NCBI GenBank assembly: GCA_015067125.1
Contig: SVNB01000035.1
Coordinates: 1-15,003, forward strand
Length of the DNA stretch: 15,003 bases
Direction of reading: 5' to 3'
Origin: Oscillospiraceae bacterium
Lineage (GTDB): Bacteria > Bacillota > Clostridia > Oscillospirales > Ruminococcaceae
The notes under the pieces were generated by a model, which was not told where the DNA came from, did no database searches, and saw nothing but the letters and a program-made list of their open reading frames with translations. Of the stretch, positions 5,896 to 13,871 are shown in pieces. A program made the translations under genes and the position numbers. The stretch's first letter is position 1. Each line of letters opens with the position of its first letter.

Positions 5896-7266
5896 TCAGT
5901 TATAATGTTTTCCGCCAAATCTGATTCCGAAAAGTTCGGTAAGTTCGGCTTCGTCTGCAAGCGCAGTTACATATTCGCTGTATCTTTCATCTTTGATGGA
6001 TTCTTCTACTGCATAGCTGTAAAATTCCTCTGCTTCTCCGCAGAAATACATAATGTGATATCCGTAAGAAGTTTTTACAATGTCGCTGTCGCCGGCTTTT
6101 CTTGCGGAATCAAAGCACCAGTCTTCAAATTCGTCCACCATCTGGCCTTTAAATACGTTTTCATAAAGGCCGCCGTTTACAGCAGAGCTATCTACGGAAT
6201 ATTTTGCAGCAATTTCTGCAAAGGCTTCTTCGGTTGCGCCCATTTCTTCCCATTCCGCTTTATATTTTTCTGCATCTGCAAGAGCAGTCTGCCATGCGGT
6301 TTCGTTAGAAGAATCTTCCGGAGCAACAAGAACATGTCTTACGTCAACGGTGTTATAGTGAAGGTCATTCTTTTCAACAAATTCAACAACATAAACAGCG
6401 GTTTCAGATTCAAAAACCTCTTTATCGCCTGCAACTCTTGCTTCATCAAAAAGCCAGTCTGCATAAAGGGAGCTGATGTTTGCTTTTACGCTGTAATCAT
6501 ATTCGCTGAAGGTAACTTCTTTGGTTCCAGCAACAATTTCTGCGGCTTCATCTTTTGCAGCCTTCATGGTTGCTTCTGCATCTTCGCCTTCTTCTGCGGA
6601 ACCATCAATATAATAGTATTTATAAGAAACGGAATCAAAATCCTCTGCGTGTTCGGAATAGTATTCATCAATTTCTGCGGAGGTTGCTTCTTCGCTGTCT
6701 CTTACCTGTTCCGCATAGGTATATGCGGTATAATAGCGTTCGTACATGCTTCTGAATACTTCTTCGTTAACGCCTTTGCCATAGCTTGCTTCAGCGTATC
6801 CGTTTGCAGAAACTCCGTTAGCCTTTGCGGTAACGCCCATTGCCTCCCATTCGGCATCAATGTTGTCATAATATCTCTGCTCAAGTTCAAAACCGTTTGC
6901 AACAGCTTCGTTATAAAGAGTAGTTATGTTGATAAGGGAAGAATCGGTATAATCTTTAATAAAATCCGCCCAGGTTTCTTCTTCGGAATACTGCTGCTCG
7001 TCAAGGGGCATCTGTGGATTGATAAAGTATGCCGCAAGCTCGCCATAGCTCTGGTAATAGTTGTTATAAACCTCGTAAAGGCTGTTGGTATAAAGCCAGT
7101 TATATTCCGCAACGGAATATTCGGTACCGTCAACCTCTGCCGCTTTAAGCATACGATAGGTAAAGCCCATTTCGAAAACAGTAAGAACAACACAAAGCAC
7201 AACGCAAAGTGCAACAACTATTTTCGCAATGGTATAGTTTCTTTTTTTGTTAGATTTTTCGCTCAT
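5896..7266 (-). CDS. Membrane-anchored PpiC/parvulin peptidyl-prolyl isomerase
   Basis: A 456-residue paralogue of the adjacent parvulin lipoprotein, with the same layout. It lacks a lipobox; instead a basic start (SEKSNKKRN) precedes one transmembrane segment (about residues 12-34), so it should be a signal-anchored protein facing outward. The intact parvulin domain (about 303-410) has the His pair in RHVLV and GYHIMYF and shares GGLYENVFKGQMV and the DWCFDSAR motif with its neighbour. An upstream segment (about 211-298) ending in ADWLFDEARVAGD looks like a decayed parvulin copy without the histidines. The ATG at 7266 is chosen because AAGGA (7278-7282) precedes it; an ATG at 7278 overlaps that site. 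A consensus-like promoter lies at 7335-7363. Confidence 0.9.
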   Translation of the reverse strand: MSEKSNKKRNYTIAKIVVALCVVLCVVLTVFEMGFTYRMLKAAEVDGTEYSVAEYNWLYTNSLYEVYNNYYQSYGELAAYFINPQMPLDEQQYSEEETWADFIKDYTDSSLINITTLYNEAVANGFELEQRYYDNIDAEWEAMGVTAKANGVSANGYAEASYGKGVNEEVFRSMYERYYTAYTYAEQVRDSEEATSAEIDEYYSEHAEDFDSVSYKYYYIDGSAEEGEDAEATMKAAKDEAAEIVAGTKEVTFSEYDYSVKANISSLYADWLFDEARVAGDKEVFESETAVYVVEFVEKNDLHYNTVDVRHVLVAPEDSSNETAWQTALADAEKYKAEWEEMGATEEAFAEIAAKYSVDSSAVNGGLYENVFKGQMVDEFEDWCFDSARKAGDSDIVKTSYGYHIMYFCGEAEEFYSYAVEESIKDERYSEYVTALADEAELTELFGIRFGGKHYN

Positions 7267-7334
7267 AAATAGAACCATCCTTGCTTTTATATTAGCACTG
7301 CGCCAAAATATTCGGCACAGCATGACAAATATAT

Positions 7335-7363
7335 ATTATATATCCTAATAAATAATATTTCAA
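7335..7363 (-). promoter_or_regulatory. Promoter of the membrane-anchored parvulin gene
   Basis: Minus strand: TTGAAA (7358-7363), a 17-bp spacer, TATAAT (7335-7340). The predicted leader of about 60 bases contains a hairpin of roughly eight base pairs (arms within 7297-7321) before the ribosome binding site. No terminator was found between this promoter and the preceding gene. Confidence 0.82.
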
Positions 7364-7385
7364 GGGTTTATATCAAAACAAATTG

Positions 7386-9395
7386 TTAATTTGCCTGTTT
7401 TACAACAAAATCAAAAGAAACAGAACCTGTATATTCTTTGTTTCCAGAATCCACCGCTGCGGTAAAACGATATTCGCCCGCTTCAAGGCCCTTAAAAAGC
7501 TCGTTTACCGCGTCATATCCATCAGAAAGCAAACAAATTTTTGAAACGGTTATCTCTTCGGAACTTCCGGTATATTCAAGGGTAAGCTGAATATTTTCGC
7601 TGCCGATATTTTTGGAACATTCTATGGATCTTATTCCCGGAAGTTTTCCTTCTTCAAGGTCATCAAAAGTATCTTTTCCGTCAACGGTAAAAGTCACTCT
7701 GGTTTTTCCTGTTTCATAGGCAGAATCGCTTATTCCGTAAAAGCTCCATTCTTCGTTTGTAATCACAAATTCTGTGGGATAAACTTCCGTAAGTTTAATG
7801 CTCCCTATGGCATTCTGCTCTTTTTCCTCCTGCAAAGCTTCCGGAGGTTCTTTCTGCTGACCTATCATCTGCATACCGCCTTCTCCGGCCTGGGGCATCT
7901 GCGGCATTGCGCCTTCGCCCTGCATTATTGCGCCGGGCTGTATTCTTCCTCCAAATTCTTCGGACATATCTGCAATGTTTTCAAGCCATTTTCTTATATC
8001 CTCCGGAATATCTTCCGCGGAATCCAGCCATTCTTCAAATCCTTCCGGAATATTAAAGGCGTTTTTTTCTTCTCTGCCAAAATTTCCTTCAAATCCGCCC
8101 ATTCCCGGAATCACGGCATTTCCGCTGCCGGAATATTCCTGAAGAACATTATTAACATAAAGTCTGTAGGCTTTGTTTTTTTCAAGGTTCTCTCCGGAAA
8201 GGGTAAGGCTCTGGAATTCCCTGTCGCTTTCCGCCATCATGCCATAGCCCTGTTCGTCAACAAATTCCACAAGGCTGCCCGCACTTCTTAAAGATGCAAA
8301 ACTCAACTGAACACAGGTCTGGCCTCCGGACTGTACCGCATCGTTTCTGCTGCCAAAAGCCACAACCGTGCCGCCGTTTATGGCTATGCCCATATCCGCA
8401 TCTATACCGCCATCGCCGGTTTTTCCGCTGCCGGAAGCATAAAGCGCACCGCCGTTTATAACAAGCCAGCCGTTGGAATCAATTCCGTCGCCTTCTGCGC
8501 CAAGTCCGCCTTTTACCACAAGGGCGCCGCCGTTTATGGTGGTTACGGAAATTCCGTCCTCGTTGGTATTTATACCGTCATCCTGCGCGGTAATATTGAT
8601 ATTTCCACCGTTTACGGTAAGGTGCATTTCGCTGTTAAGGCCTTCGTTTTTCGCTTCTATATTAAGCACGCCGGTACCTTTTTCTCCGCCGTTTATATTC
8701 ATGCTCATAACGGAATAAAACGCGCCGTCGTATTTATGGAGTTTTTTGCCTTCGCTGTCATCTTTATAAATTTTTGCAACGTTTGCGCCTTTTACGTTGT
8801 TTTCGCTTTCGTCTGCAATAATCACGTTTGCGCCCGCATCGGAGGTATCTACGTTTCCGGTCGGATTTTCCGCATCGGCACATTCATATACGTTATAAAA
8901 TATAACCGCCGGCGCGATTTCGCAGGTAATATCCGCGCCGTTAAAAACAAGCGTTACCTTTGCGTTAGGATCTTCTGCCGCTTCTTCGCCAAGATCCACC
9001 GCAAGCTGGCCTTTTAAAGAACCGCTTATAATATATTCGCCCGGTTCCGTTATAGTAACAAGGGTATGCTCCGCAGCCTCGGTTTCTGTATGCTTATCGC
9101 TTTCCTCACCCTCGCCGTAAGGGTTTCCGCTGGGGTAAACATCCATATCGTGATAATAAATAATTTCTCCGCCGACTGTTACGCAGCCGCTTTCTTCCGC
9201 CGGTTTTCCTTCAACGGCAACTTCCTTTTCGGAAAAGACTATTTCAACAGCGTTTTCGTAAGGATTTTCGGTCTGCTCTTCGTTTTCTATAATTTCGGGG
9301 AGCTTCGGGTCTTCCCTTTCTGCAGGTTCGTTAACGCCGCAGGCTCCAAGCGTGAGCACGAGCACCAAAGCCATGAGCACGGATAAAATCTTCAT
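7386..9395 (-). CDS. Beta-helix lipoprotein, Cthe_2159-like carbohydrate-binding family
   Basis: A 669-residue cell-surface lipoprotein. The signal peptide ends in LTLGAC with Cys19 as lipid anchor, followed by an acidic Pro/Glu-rich linker to about residue 65. Residues about 75-400 match the carbohydrate-binding family typified by Clostridium thermocellum Cthe_2159, a calcium-binding parallel beta-helix that binds plant polysaccharides. Asn-Gly-Gly recurs at 235, 262, 288, 314 and 340, one per helix turn, alternating with Asp-rich DDGIN/GDGID motifs (272-334) likely to bind calcium. A Glu-rich segment (440-480) and a Met/Gln/Gly-rich linker (483-527) precede a C-terminal beta-rich domain (530-669) that I cannot name. 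The ATG at 9395 has AGGAGAAG upstream. Whether it binds sugars here is inferred from the family. Confidence 0.85.
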   Translation of the reverse strand: MKILSVLMALVLVLTLGACGVNEPAEREDPKLPEIIENEEQTENPYENAVEIVFSEKEVAVEGKPAEESGCVTVGGEIIYYHDMDVYPSGNPYGEGEESDKHTETEAAEHTLVTITEPGEYIISGSLKGQLAVDLGEEAAEDPNAKVTLVFNGADITCEIAPAVIFYNVYECADAENPTGNVDTSDAGANVIIADESENNVKGANVAKIYKDDSEGKKLHKYDGAFYSVMSMNINGGEKGTGVLNIEAKNEGLNSEMHLTVNGGNINITAQDDGINTNEDGISVTTINGGALVVKGGLGAEGDGIDSNGWLVINGGALYASGSGKTGDGGIDADMGIAINGGTVVAFGSRNDAVQSGGQTCVQLSFASLRSAGSLVEFVDEQGYGMMAESDREFQSLTLSGENLEKNKAYRLYVNNVLQEYSGSGNAVIPGMGGFEGNFGREEKNAFNIPEGFEEWLDSAEDIPEDIRKWLENIADMSEEFGGRIQPGAIMQGEGAMPQMPQAGEGGMQMIGQQKEPPEALQEEKEQNAIGSIKLTEVYPTEFVITNEEWSFYGISDSAYETGKTRVTFTVDGKDTFDDLEEGKLPGIRSIECSKNIGSENIQLTLEYTGSSEEITVSKICLLSDGYDAVNELFKGLEAGEYRFTAAVDSGNKEYTGSVSFDFVVKQAN

Positions 9396-9433
9396 TTTTT
9401 CTTCTCCTTACTGTTCATTTTTTAAACAGCTTT

Positions 9434-9442
9434 ATTTTATCA
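9434..9442 (-). promoter_or_regulatory. Possible extended -10 promoter of the beta-helix lipoprotein gene
   Basis: Minus strand TGATAAAAT resembles an extended -10 box (TGnTATAAT) about 38 bases before the start codon. No convincing -35 box is at the right distance. Apart from this and the terminator, the 9396-9547 intergenic stretch holds nothing recognisable. Confidence 0.3.
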
Positions 9443-9510
9443 CTTATTCAAATCCCTGTTTTTAACAATTTTTTAACGAACTGTAAACTGTAATTGATTA
9501 TTTTACAAAC

Positions 9511-9539
9511 AAAAAAAGGACACCGCAGTGCCCTTTTTT
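9511..9539 (-). terminator. Intrinsic terminator of the ATP synthase operon
   Basis: On the minus strand GGGCAC (9528-9533) pairs with GTGTCC (9518-9523), with one G-U pair, around a four-base loop. The stem is extended by A/T pairs and followed by seven T (9511-9517). It lies nine bases after the atpD stop codon. Confidence 0.9.
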
Positions 9540-9547
9540 ATATTTTA

Positions 9548-10954
9548 TTACTTGTTGCCTTCTGCCATTGCCTTTGCTTTTGCAACGGCGTCATCAATTG
9601 TACCTACGAGGAGGAACGCGCCTTCCGGAAGGTTATCGTGTTTGCCTTCAAGAATTTCGTTAAAGCCGCGAATTGTTTCGGAAAGAGGAACGTATTTGCC
9701 CTCGATGCCGGTGAACTGTTCCGCAACGTGGAACGGCTGAGAAAGGAATCTTTCTATCTTTCTTGCACGGGAAACGATAAGCTTCTGATCTTCGGAAAGT
9801 TCGTCCATACCAAGAATGGCGATGATATCCTGAAGTTCCTTGTACTTCTGAAGAATCTCCTGAACGGCACGGGCGGTTTTGTAATGTTCCTGACCAACTA
9901 CGTTCGGGTCAAGGATTCTGGAAGTGGAATCCAGCGGGTCAACTGCGGGATAAATACCTTTTTCCGCAATGGAACGGGAAAGAACGGTGGTTGCGTCAAG
10001 GTGCGCAAAGGTGGTTGCCGGTGCCGGGTCGGTAAGGTCATCCGCAGGGACGTAAACAGCCTGTACAGAGGTTATGGAGCCTTTTTGTGTGGATGTGATA
10101 CGCTCCTGAAGAGCGCCCATCTCGGTCGCAAGGGTCGGCTGGTAACCTACTGCGGAAGGCATACGTCCGAGAAGTGCGGAAACTTCGGAACCTGCCTGGG
10201 TGAAACGGAAGATGTTATCTATAAAGAGAAGAACGTCCTGTCCCTCTTTGTCACGGAAGTGCTCTGCCATGGTAAGACCGGTAAGAGCAACTCTCATTCT
10301 TGCGCCCGGAGGCTCGTTCATCTGACCGAATACAAGGGCGGTTTTCGCAAGAACGCCGGATTCCTTCATTTCGTAATAAAGGTCGTTGCCCTCGCGGGTA
10401 CGCTCGCCTACGCCGGCAAATACGGAAATACCGCCGTGCTCGGTAGCGATATTGCTGATAAGTTCCTGAATAAGAACGGTTTTGCCAACGCCCGCTCCGC
10501 CGAAAAGACCGATTTTACCGCCGCGGGTATAGGGGCAGATAAGGTCGATGACCTTGATACCGGTTTCAAAAATTTCCGGTTCGGTTTTCTGTTCCGCAAA
10601 AGTTGGTGCGGGCTGATGAATGGAAGCTTTGGGGCAATCGGCGGTATCCATTTCGATTCCGTCAATAGCTTCGCCAAGCACGTTTACCATTCTTCCAAGG
10701 GTTATATTTCCAACCGGTACAGTAATGGGAGCACCGGTGTTGACGCACTCCTGACCGCGTTTAAGGCCGTCGGTGGAATCCATCGCAATGCATTTGACTA
10801 CGTTATCGCCCATATGCTGTGCAACTTCTACCACAAGGCGTGCGCCATGGTTATCTATTTCTATTGCGTCGTTAAGTTTGGGAAGCTCGCCTTCCTCAAA
10901 CTTTATATCAACGACCGGGCCGATAACCTGAACGATTTTACCAATATTGTTCAC
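9548..10954 (-). CDS. atpD: F1Fo ATP synthase subunit beta
   Basis: Catalytic subunit of the F1 head, which makes or hydrolyses ATP at the alpha-beta interfaces. At 468 residues it has normal length. Visible: Walker A GGAGVGKT (152-159), the catalytic glutamate in GERTREG (Glu184), Walker B LLFID with Asp246, and ALLGRMPSAVGYQPTLATEMG. A C-terminal DELSEDQKL corresponds to the DELSEED loop that contacts epsilon and gamma. The start codon is GTG at 10954 (reading VNNIGKIV, translated as Met), with GGGAGGG ten bases upstream; no suitable ATG exists near it. It lies 20 bases after atpC and is the last gene of the operon, which is not its usual position. Confidence 0.98.
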   Translation of the reverse strand: MNNIGKIVQVIGPVVDIKFEEGELPKLNDAIEIDNHGARLVVEVAQHMGDNVVKCIAMDSTDGLKRGQECVNTGAPITVPVGNITLGRMVNVLGEAIDGIEMDTADCPKASIHQPAPTFAEQKTEPEIFETGIKVIDLICPYTRGGKIGLFGGAGVGKTVLIQELISNIATEHGGISVFAGVGERTREGNDLYYEMKESGVLAKTALVFGQMNEPPGARMRVALTGLTMAEHFRDKEGQDVLLFIDNIFRFTQAGSEVSALLGRMPSAVGYQPTLATEMGALQERITSTQKGSITSVQAVYVPADDLTDPAPATTFAHLDATTVLSRSIAEKGIYPAVDPLDSTSRILDPNVVGQEHYKTARAVQEILQKYKELQDIIAILGMDELSEDQKLIVSRARKIERFLSQPFHVAEQFTGIEGKYVPLSETIRGFNEILEGKHDNLPEGAFLLVGTIDDAVAKAKAMAEGNK

Positions 10955-10974
10955 GAATTCGTATCCCTCCCTGA

Positions 10975-11388
10975 TTATTTGCTTTTATAGAGTTCCAGCC
11001 TTGCAATGGAACGGTAAAGAGCCTGTTCCGCTCTGTTTCTGTCAAGGCCTTCGCCGCCTTTAAGCCGTTCTTCTGCGCGTTTTTTTGCTTCTTCGGCACG
11101 CGCAAAGTCTATCTCCTCCGGCTTTTCGCCCGCTTCGGCAATAATAACAGCATTGTTGTTCTGCACAACGCAGTATCCGCCGAAAAGGGTGGTTCTTTTT
11201 TCGCTTCCGTCCGGAAGATTTATCAGAAGAGTGCCGATTCCTATGGAAGCAGTCATGGGAATATGATCTGCCAGAACGGCAAATTCGCCGACTTCTCCTC
11301 TGGTTTTTACAATAAAGCTTTTTGCTTCACCCTCAAAAAGAACGCTTACCGGGGTTATTACTTTTAAATTAATTGTTTTATCACTCAT
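10975..11388 (-). CDS. atpC: F1Fo ATP synthase subunit epsilon
   Basis: Small central-stalk subunit that couples rotation and can inhibit ATP hydrolysis. 137 residues, usual length. The N-terminal beta-sandwich (1-85) shows family features: LKVITPVSVLFEGEAKSFIV, the GEVGEFAVLADHIPM stretch, and a late GGYCVVQNNNAVIIAE. The C-terminal helical hairpin begins at IDFARAEEAKKRAEERL and ends near residue 135. The ATG at 11388 follows GGAGG. It sits 14 bases after atpG and 20 before atpD, so it is translated between gamma and beta rather than last. Confidence 0.95.
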   Translation of the reverse strand: MSDKTINLKVITPVSVLFEGEAKSFIVKTRGEVGEFAVLADHIPMTASIGIGTLLINLPDGSEKRTTLFGGYCVVQNNNAVIIAEAGEKPEEIDFARAEEAKKRAEERLKGGEGLDRNRAEQALYRSIARLELYKSK

Positions 11389-11402
11389 CGTAACAGACCT
11401 CC

Positions 11403-12326
11403 TTAACCAATGGCGTTGGCGCCGCTGACGATTTCGGTGATTTCCTGGGTAATGGCACCCTGTCTTGCGCGGTTATACGCAAGGCTTAAATCCGCGATAA
11501 TTTCGTCAGCGTTGTCTGTTGCGTTTTCCATAGCCATTCTTCGGCTGGCAAGTTCGCCCGCGGCGCTTTCAAGCAGTGCGCCGTAAACCGCATTGTCAAC
11601 GTAAGAAGGAATAAGGCTGTTTGCAAGATATGCCGCGCTGGGTTCAAAAATCATGTTTTTTACCGCCGCATCGCCAAAAAGTCCGCTTTCCGGATTATAT
11701 TCGCCGGTGGCAGTTTCCGTATCTATCTCATCGGCCTTGTTTTCCATTTCTTTTATGGAAAGCGGCATGAGTTTTATCATGGTAGGCTTTTGGGATATTA
11801 CAGAAACAAAACGGTTATACATAATATAGATATTGCCCACCTTTCCGTCAAGAAAAAGGGTAGTGGCGGCTTTTCCTATGCGGCTTGCAACCGCAAAGTT
11901 TGCCTCGTCGCTTTCGCCGATATAGGAACCGAGTATCTCGTAATTTCTGCGGCGGAAGTAATCCAGGCCCTTTGCGCCGGAAACCATAACCGCACATTCC
12001 TCGCTCTGCTTCATCGCTTCGGCGGTGAATTTAAGCAGACCGGAGTTGAAACCGCCCGCAAGACCTTTATCGCTTGTAACAACAATATAAAGGTCTTTTT
12101 TACAGCCGTTGGGCTTTAAAAAAGCGTTTGGTTCTTCCCTTTCAAGGGCACCGGCAATCATGTGCATGGTTTCTATAACGTAATTGGTATAGGCTCTTCT
12201 TGCGTCGGCCTTCATTCTTGCGTTGCGGAGTTTTGCGCTTGCAACAAGCTGCATGGCGTGAGTGATCTGTTTTGTGGAAGTGACACTTTTTATGCGTCTT
12301 TTTATGTCACGCATCGAGTCAGCCAT
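11403..12326 (-). CDS. atpG: F1Fo ATP synthase subunit gamma
   Basis: Rotating central shaft of F1. 307 residues. The N-terminal helix has the family hallmark MRDIKRRIKSVTSTKQITHAMQLVASAKL; the middle has the TSDKGLAGGFNSGL nucleotide-fold-like motif (about 84-97); the C-terminal helix contains ESAAGELASRRMAMENATDNADE and RARQGAITQEITEIVSGANA, which insert into the alpha-beta ring. The ATG at 12326 is preceded by GAGGTG; the next Met (residue 5) is an alternative start without its own site. It starts 15 bases after the atpA stop, within the operon. Confidence 0.98.
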   Translation of the reverse strand: MADSMRDIKRRIKSVTSTKQITHAMQLVASAKLRNARMKADARRAYTNYVIETMHMIAGALEREEPNAFLKPNGCKKDLYIVVTSDKGLAGGFNSGLLKFTAEAMKQSEECAVMVSGAKGLDYFRRRNYEILGSYIGESDEANFAVASRIGKAATTLFLDGKVGNIYIMYNRFVSVISQKPTMIKLMPLSIKEMENKADEIDTETATGEYNPESGLFGDAAVKNMIFEPSAAYLANSLIPSYVDNAVYGALLESAAGELASRRMAMENATDNADEIIADLSLAYNRARQGAITQEITEIVSGANAIG

Positions 12327-12341
12327 AAATACACCTCTGCA

Positions 12342-13853
12342 TTACTTGTTTTCTTCTGCTTTGAAGGTCGCCTTGAATTCTTCAACAACCGCTGCGGTTC
12401 TTGCCATAAGGTCTTTATCAAAGTTTTTGGTGGTTTTGATTTCTTCAAGAAGTTCGGGATAGCGATATCTTGCAAATTCGATAAGCTCTTTTTCAAAACG
12501 CTTGATATCCTCTACGGCGATATCGTTGGTGTGGTTATCGGAAACCGCGAAGATGATGAGGACCTGGTCTTCGACTCTCATGGGAGCGTACTGGTCCTGT
12601 TTGAGGATTTCCACAATGCGTTTGCCTTTTTCAAGCTGGGCTTTGGTTTCTTTATCAAGGTCTGCGCCGAACTGCGCAAAAGAAGCAAGTTCGCGGTACT
12701 GCGCATATTCGATACGAAGAGGACCTGCGATTTTCTTCATGGATTTGATCTGTGCGGAACCGCCTACTCGGGAAACGGAAATACCCGGGTTAACCGCGGG
12801 ACGAACGCCCTGGTTGAAAAGGTCGGTTTCAAGGAAGATCTGGCCGTCGGTGATGGAAATTACGTTGGTCGGAATATAGGCGGAAATATCGCCTGCCTGG
12901 GTTTCGATTATAGGCAAAGCGGTGATGGAACCGCCTTTTTCAAGCTTCGCCGCTCTTTCAAGCAAACGGGAGTGAAGATAGAAAACGTCGCCGGGATATG
13001 CTTCACGGCCCGGTGCACGTTTGAGAAGCAGCGCCATGGAACGGTATGCAACCGCATGCTTGGAAAGGTCATCGTAAACGATAAGCACGTCTTTGCCCTG
13101 GTCCATAAAGTATTCCGCAATGGCTACGCCGGAATAGGGAGAAAGATACTGCAGCGGCGCTTTTTCGGAAGCGGTGGAAGCAACAACAATGCTGTATTCC
13201 ATAGCTCCGGCTTCGGTAAGCTTCTGTACCATCTGCGCAACGGTAGAAGCCTTCTGGCCGATGGCAACGTAAATGCAGATAACGTTTTCGCCTTTCTGGT
13301 TGATGATGGTATCTATCGCAAGAGCGGTTTTACCGGTCTGGCGGTCACCGATGATAAGTTCGCGCTGGCCACGGCCGATAGGAATAAGGCTGTCAACAGC
13401 TTTGTAACCGGTCTGAAGCGGGCTGTCCACGGATTTTCTTTCTATAACGCCATGGGCTTTTTTCTCTACCTGGCGATATTCTTCTGCAAGTATCGGGCCT
13501 TTGCCGTCTATGGGCTGGCCAAGAGCGTTTACGACTCGACCTATCATGGCCTCGCCTACCGGAACAGAAACGATTTTTCCGGTGCAGCGAACTTTATCTC
13601 CTTCGACGATATTGCTGTCATCGCCAAGAAGTACGCAGCCGATGTTATTCTCTTCAAGGTTCTGGACCATGCCGTAAACCTCGCCGGGGAATTCGATCAG
13701 CTCGCCTGCCATTGCGTTGTCAAGTCCATGAACCCTTGCGATACCGTCGCCTATCTGTACTACAGTTCCGAACTGAGTAGTTTCAAGGCGGCCTTCATAA
13801 TTTCTGATCTGTTCTTTGATCAGTTTGTTAATTTCATCGGGTCGAAGATTCAT
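12342..13853 (-). CDS. atpA: F1Fo ATP synthase subunit alpha
   Basis: Non-catalytic nucleotide-binding subunit of F1. 503 residues, the standard length. Begins MNLRPDEINKLIKEQI, then GTVVQIGDGIARVHGLDNAMAGEL. Walker A GDRQTGKT at 169-176 is in the usual position, and QTGYKAVDSLIPIGRGQRELIIG precedes it. YSGVAIAEYFMDQGKDVLIVYDDLSKHA carries Walker B, and SRVGGSAQIKSMKKIAG follows. The ATG at 13853 has only a modest ribosome binding site (AGGGGC, about 12 bases upstream), 18 bases after the atpH stop. The gene contains no TTA, CTA or TCA codon at all, which leaves a complete but meaningless open frame on the opposite strand. Confidence 0.98.
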   Translation of the reverse strand: MNLRPDEINKLIKEQIRNYEGRLETTQFGTVVQIGDGIARVHGLDNAMAGELIEFPGEVYGMVQNLEENNIGCVLLGDDSNIVEGDKVRCTGKIVSVPVGEAMIGRVVNALGQPIDGKGPILAEEYRQVEKKAHGVIERKSVDSPLQTGYKAVDSLIPIGRGQRELIIGDRQTGKTALAIDTIINQKGENVICIYVAIGQKASTVAQMVQKLTEAGAMEYSIVVASTASEKAPLQYLSPYSGVAIAEYFMDQGKDVLIVYDDLSKHAVAYRSMALLLKRAPGREAYPGDVFYLHSRLLERAAKLEKGGSITALPIIETQAGDISAYIPTNVISITDGQIFLETDLFNQGVRPAVNPGISVSRVGGSAQIKSMKKIAGPLRIEYAQYRELASFAQFGADLDKETKAQLEKGKRIVEILKQDQYAPMRVEDQVLIIFAVSDNHTNDIAVEDIKRFEKELIEFARYRYPELLEEIKTTKNFDKDLMARTAAVVEEFKATFKAEENK

Positions 13854-13871
13854 TAACTTTTCATGCCCCTT

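Noticed and set aside
4552..7272. Two plus-strand open frames of 436 and 455 residues opposite the parvulin genes
   Set aside because: Both are codon-aligned shadows of clearly functional genes, with no ribosome binding site context or known motifs.
9478..9495. Tandem ACTGTAA repeat downstream of the ATP synthase operon
   Set aside because: Only two copies of a 7-mer in an AT-rich gap; no link to a promoter or operator could be supported.
12162..13856. 564-residue open frame on the plus strand opposite atpA and part of atpG
   Set aside because: It is codon-aligned antisense to atpA, has no recognisable domain and is rich in Phe, Cys and Lys as expected from complementing common sense codons. 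It results from the missing TTA, CTA and TCA codons.
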